Below are positions 63,948 to 64,000 of a stretch of 64,000 nt of DNA, one piece after another (position 1 is the stretch's first letter; every line of letters begins with the position of its first letter). A program made the position numbers and the translations under genes. Origin of the DNA: Pararheinheimera marina (GTDB taxonomy: Bacteria; Pseudomonadota; Gammaproteobacteria; Enterobacterales; Alteromonadaceae); assembly GCF_042654345.1 (NCBI RefSeq), contig NZ_JBHSGB010000010.1:310001-374000 (forward strand). The letters are read 5' to 3'. The notes under the pieces were generated by a model. It ran no database searches. It was not told the DNA's origin and was given only the letters and a program-made list of their open reading frames with translations.

Positions 63948-63986
63948 CCTCCGGTTTTGCTGAAGTATAGTCAGCAAAACCGGAGG
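63948..63986 (-). repeat. Perfect 16-bp inverted repeat at the promoter of the SBP-DUF1428 unit
   Basis: CCTCCGGTTTTGCTGA (63948-63963) and TCAGCAAAACCGGAGG (63971-63986) are exact complements with a 7-base spacer. On the minus strand the spacer holds TATACT, a good -10, and the inner arm ends in GGAGG, the ribosome-binding site for the ATG at 63943. It is probably an operator; no T-run makes a terminator unlikely. Confidence 0.8.
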
Positions 63987-64000
63987 GCAAGACAAGTGAT

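Noticed and set aside
63948..63986. Terminator at the right edge
   Set aside because: No T-run follows either arm, and the repeat covers a promoter and ribosome-binding site instead.
1..64000. tRNA, rRNA, CRISPR, insertion sequences or prophage genes
   Set aside because: Intergenic gaps are short and show none of the expected folds, spaced repeats, transposase or integrase genes; this was checked by eye only.

Overview
The window reads as an ordinary chromosomal segment of a free-living gammaproteobacterium. The Alteromonadales/Chromatiales neighbourhood (for example a Rheinheimera-like organism) is my inference, from the metJ-metBLF, argCBFGH, queA-tgt-yajC-secDF and pstCAB-phoU layouts, the many TonB-dependent receptors, and SoxR and OxyR. 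No rRNA or tRNA gene, insertion sequence, prophage, integrase or CRISPR array is visible. Coding density is high and no gene looks broken, apart from the 5'-truncated GGDEF gene at the left edge.

Left part (1-36 kb): a phosphate-acquisition region. It holds a putative phosphoethanolamine transferase, a general porin, a TonB-dependent receptor with a large internally duplicated lipoprotein, phoB-phoR, ppk-ppx, pstS, a separate pstC-pstA-pstB-phoU operon, and a PhoU-like (DUF47) protein with a Pit transporter. By eye, 18-bp PhoB boxes (two 7-bp half-sites with a 4-bp spacer) precede the lipoprotein, phoB, ppk, pstS and pstC; for four of these a -10-like hexamer follows 10 bp further on. A seven-unit array of 11-bp PhoB-like half-sites precedes the porin. 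So the porin and the TonB-receptor/lipoprotein pair are probably outer-membrane members of the Pho regulon. Interspersed are soxR with a divergent NTF2-like gene under a textbook sox box, a YeiE/YeiH-like pair, an M20 peptidase, a GcvR-like ACT protein, a MocR regulator and ccoG.

Middle part (36-57 kb): housekeeping operons. oxyR is followed by queA-tgt-yajC-secD-secF, a short malic enzyme, metJ divergent from metB-metL-metF across two triple met-box arrays, thpR, a DauA-like SulP transporter, and the arginine genes argC-argB-argF-argG-argH. The arg operon has ARG-box-like sequences at its promoter and an intrinsic terminator between argG and argH.

Right end (57-64 kb): an apparent four-gene operon encodes a TonB-dependent receptor, a Tat-exported flavin amine/amino-acid oxidase, a dihaem cytochrome c and an exported RidA-family deaminase. 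The last three overlap by ATGA. I read it as a periplasmic oxidative deamination module that passes electrons to the respiratory chain and clears imine products; it is the least familiar system here. A convergent DUF1428/solute-binding pair lies beside it, with a perfect 16-bp inverted repeat over its promoter and ribosome-binding site.
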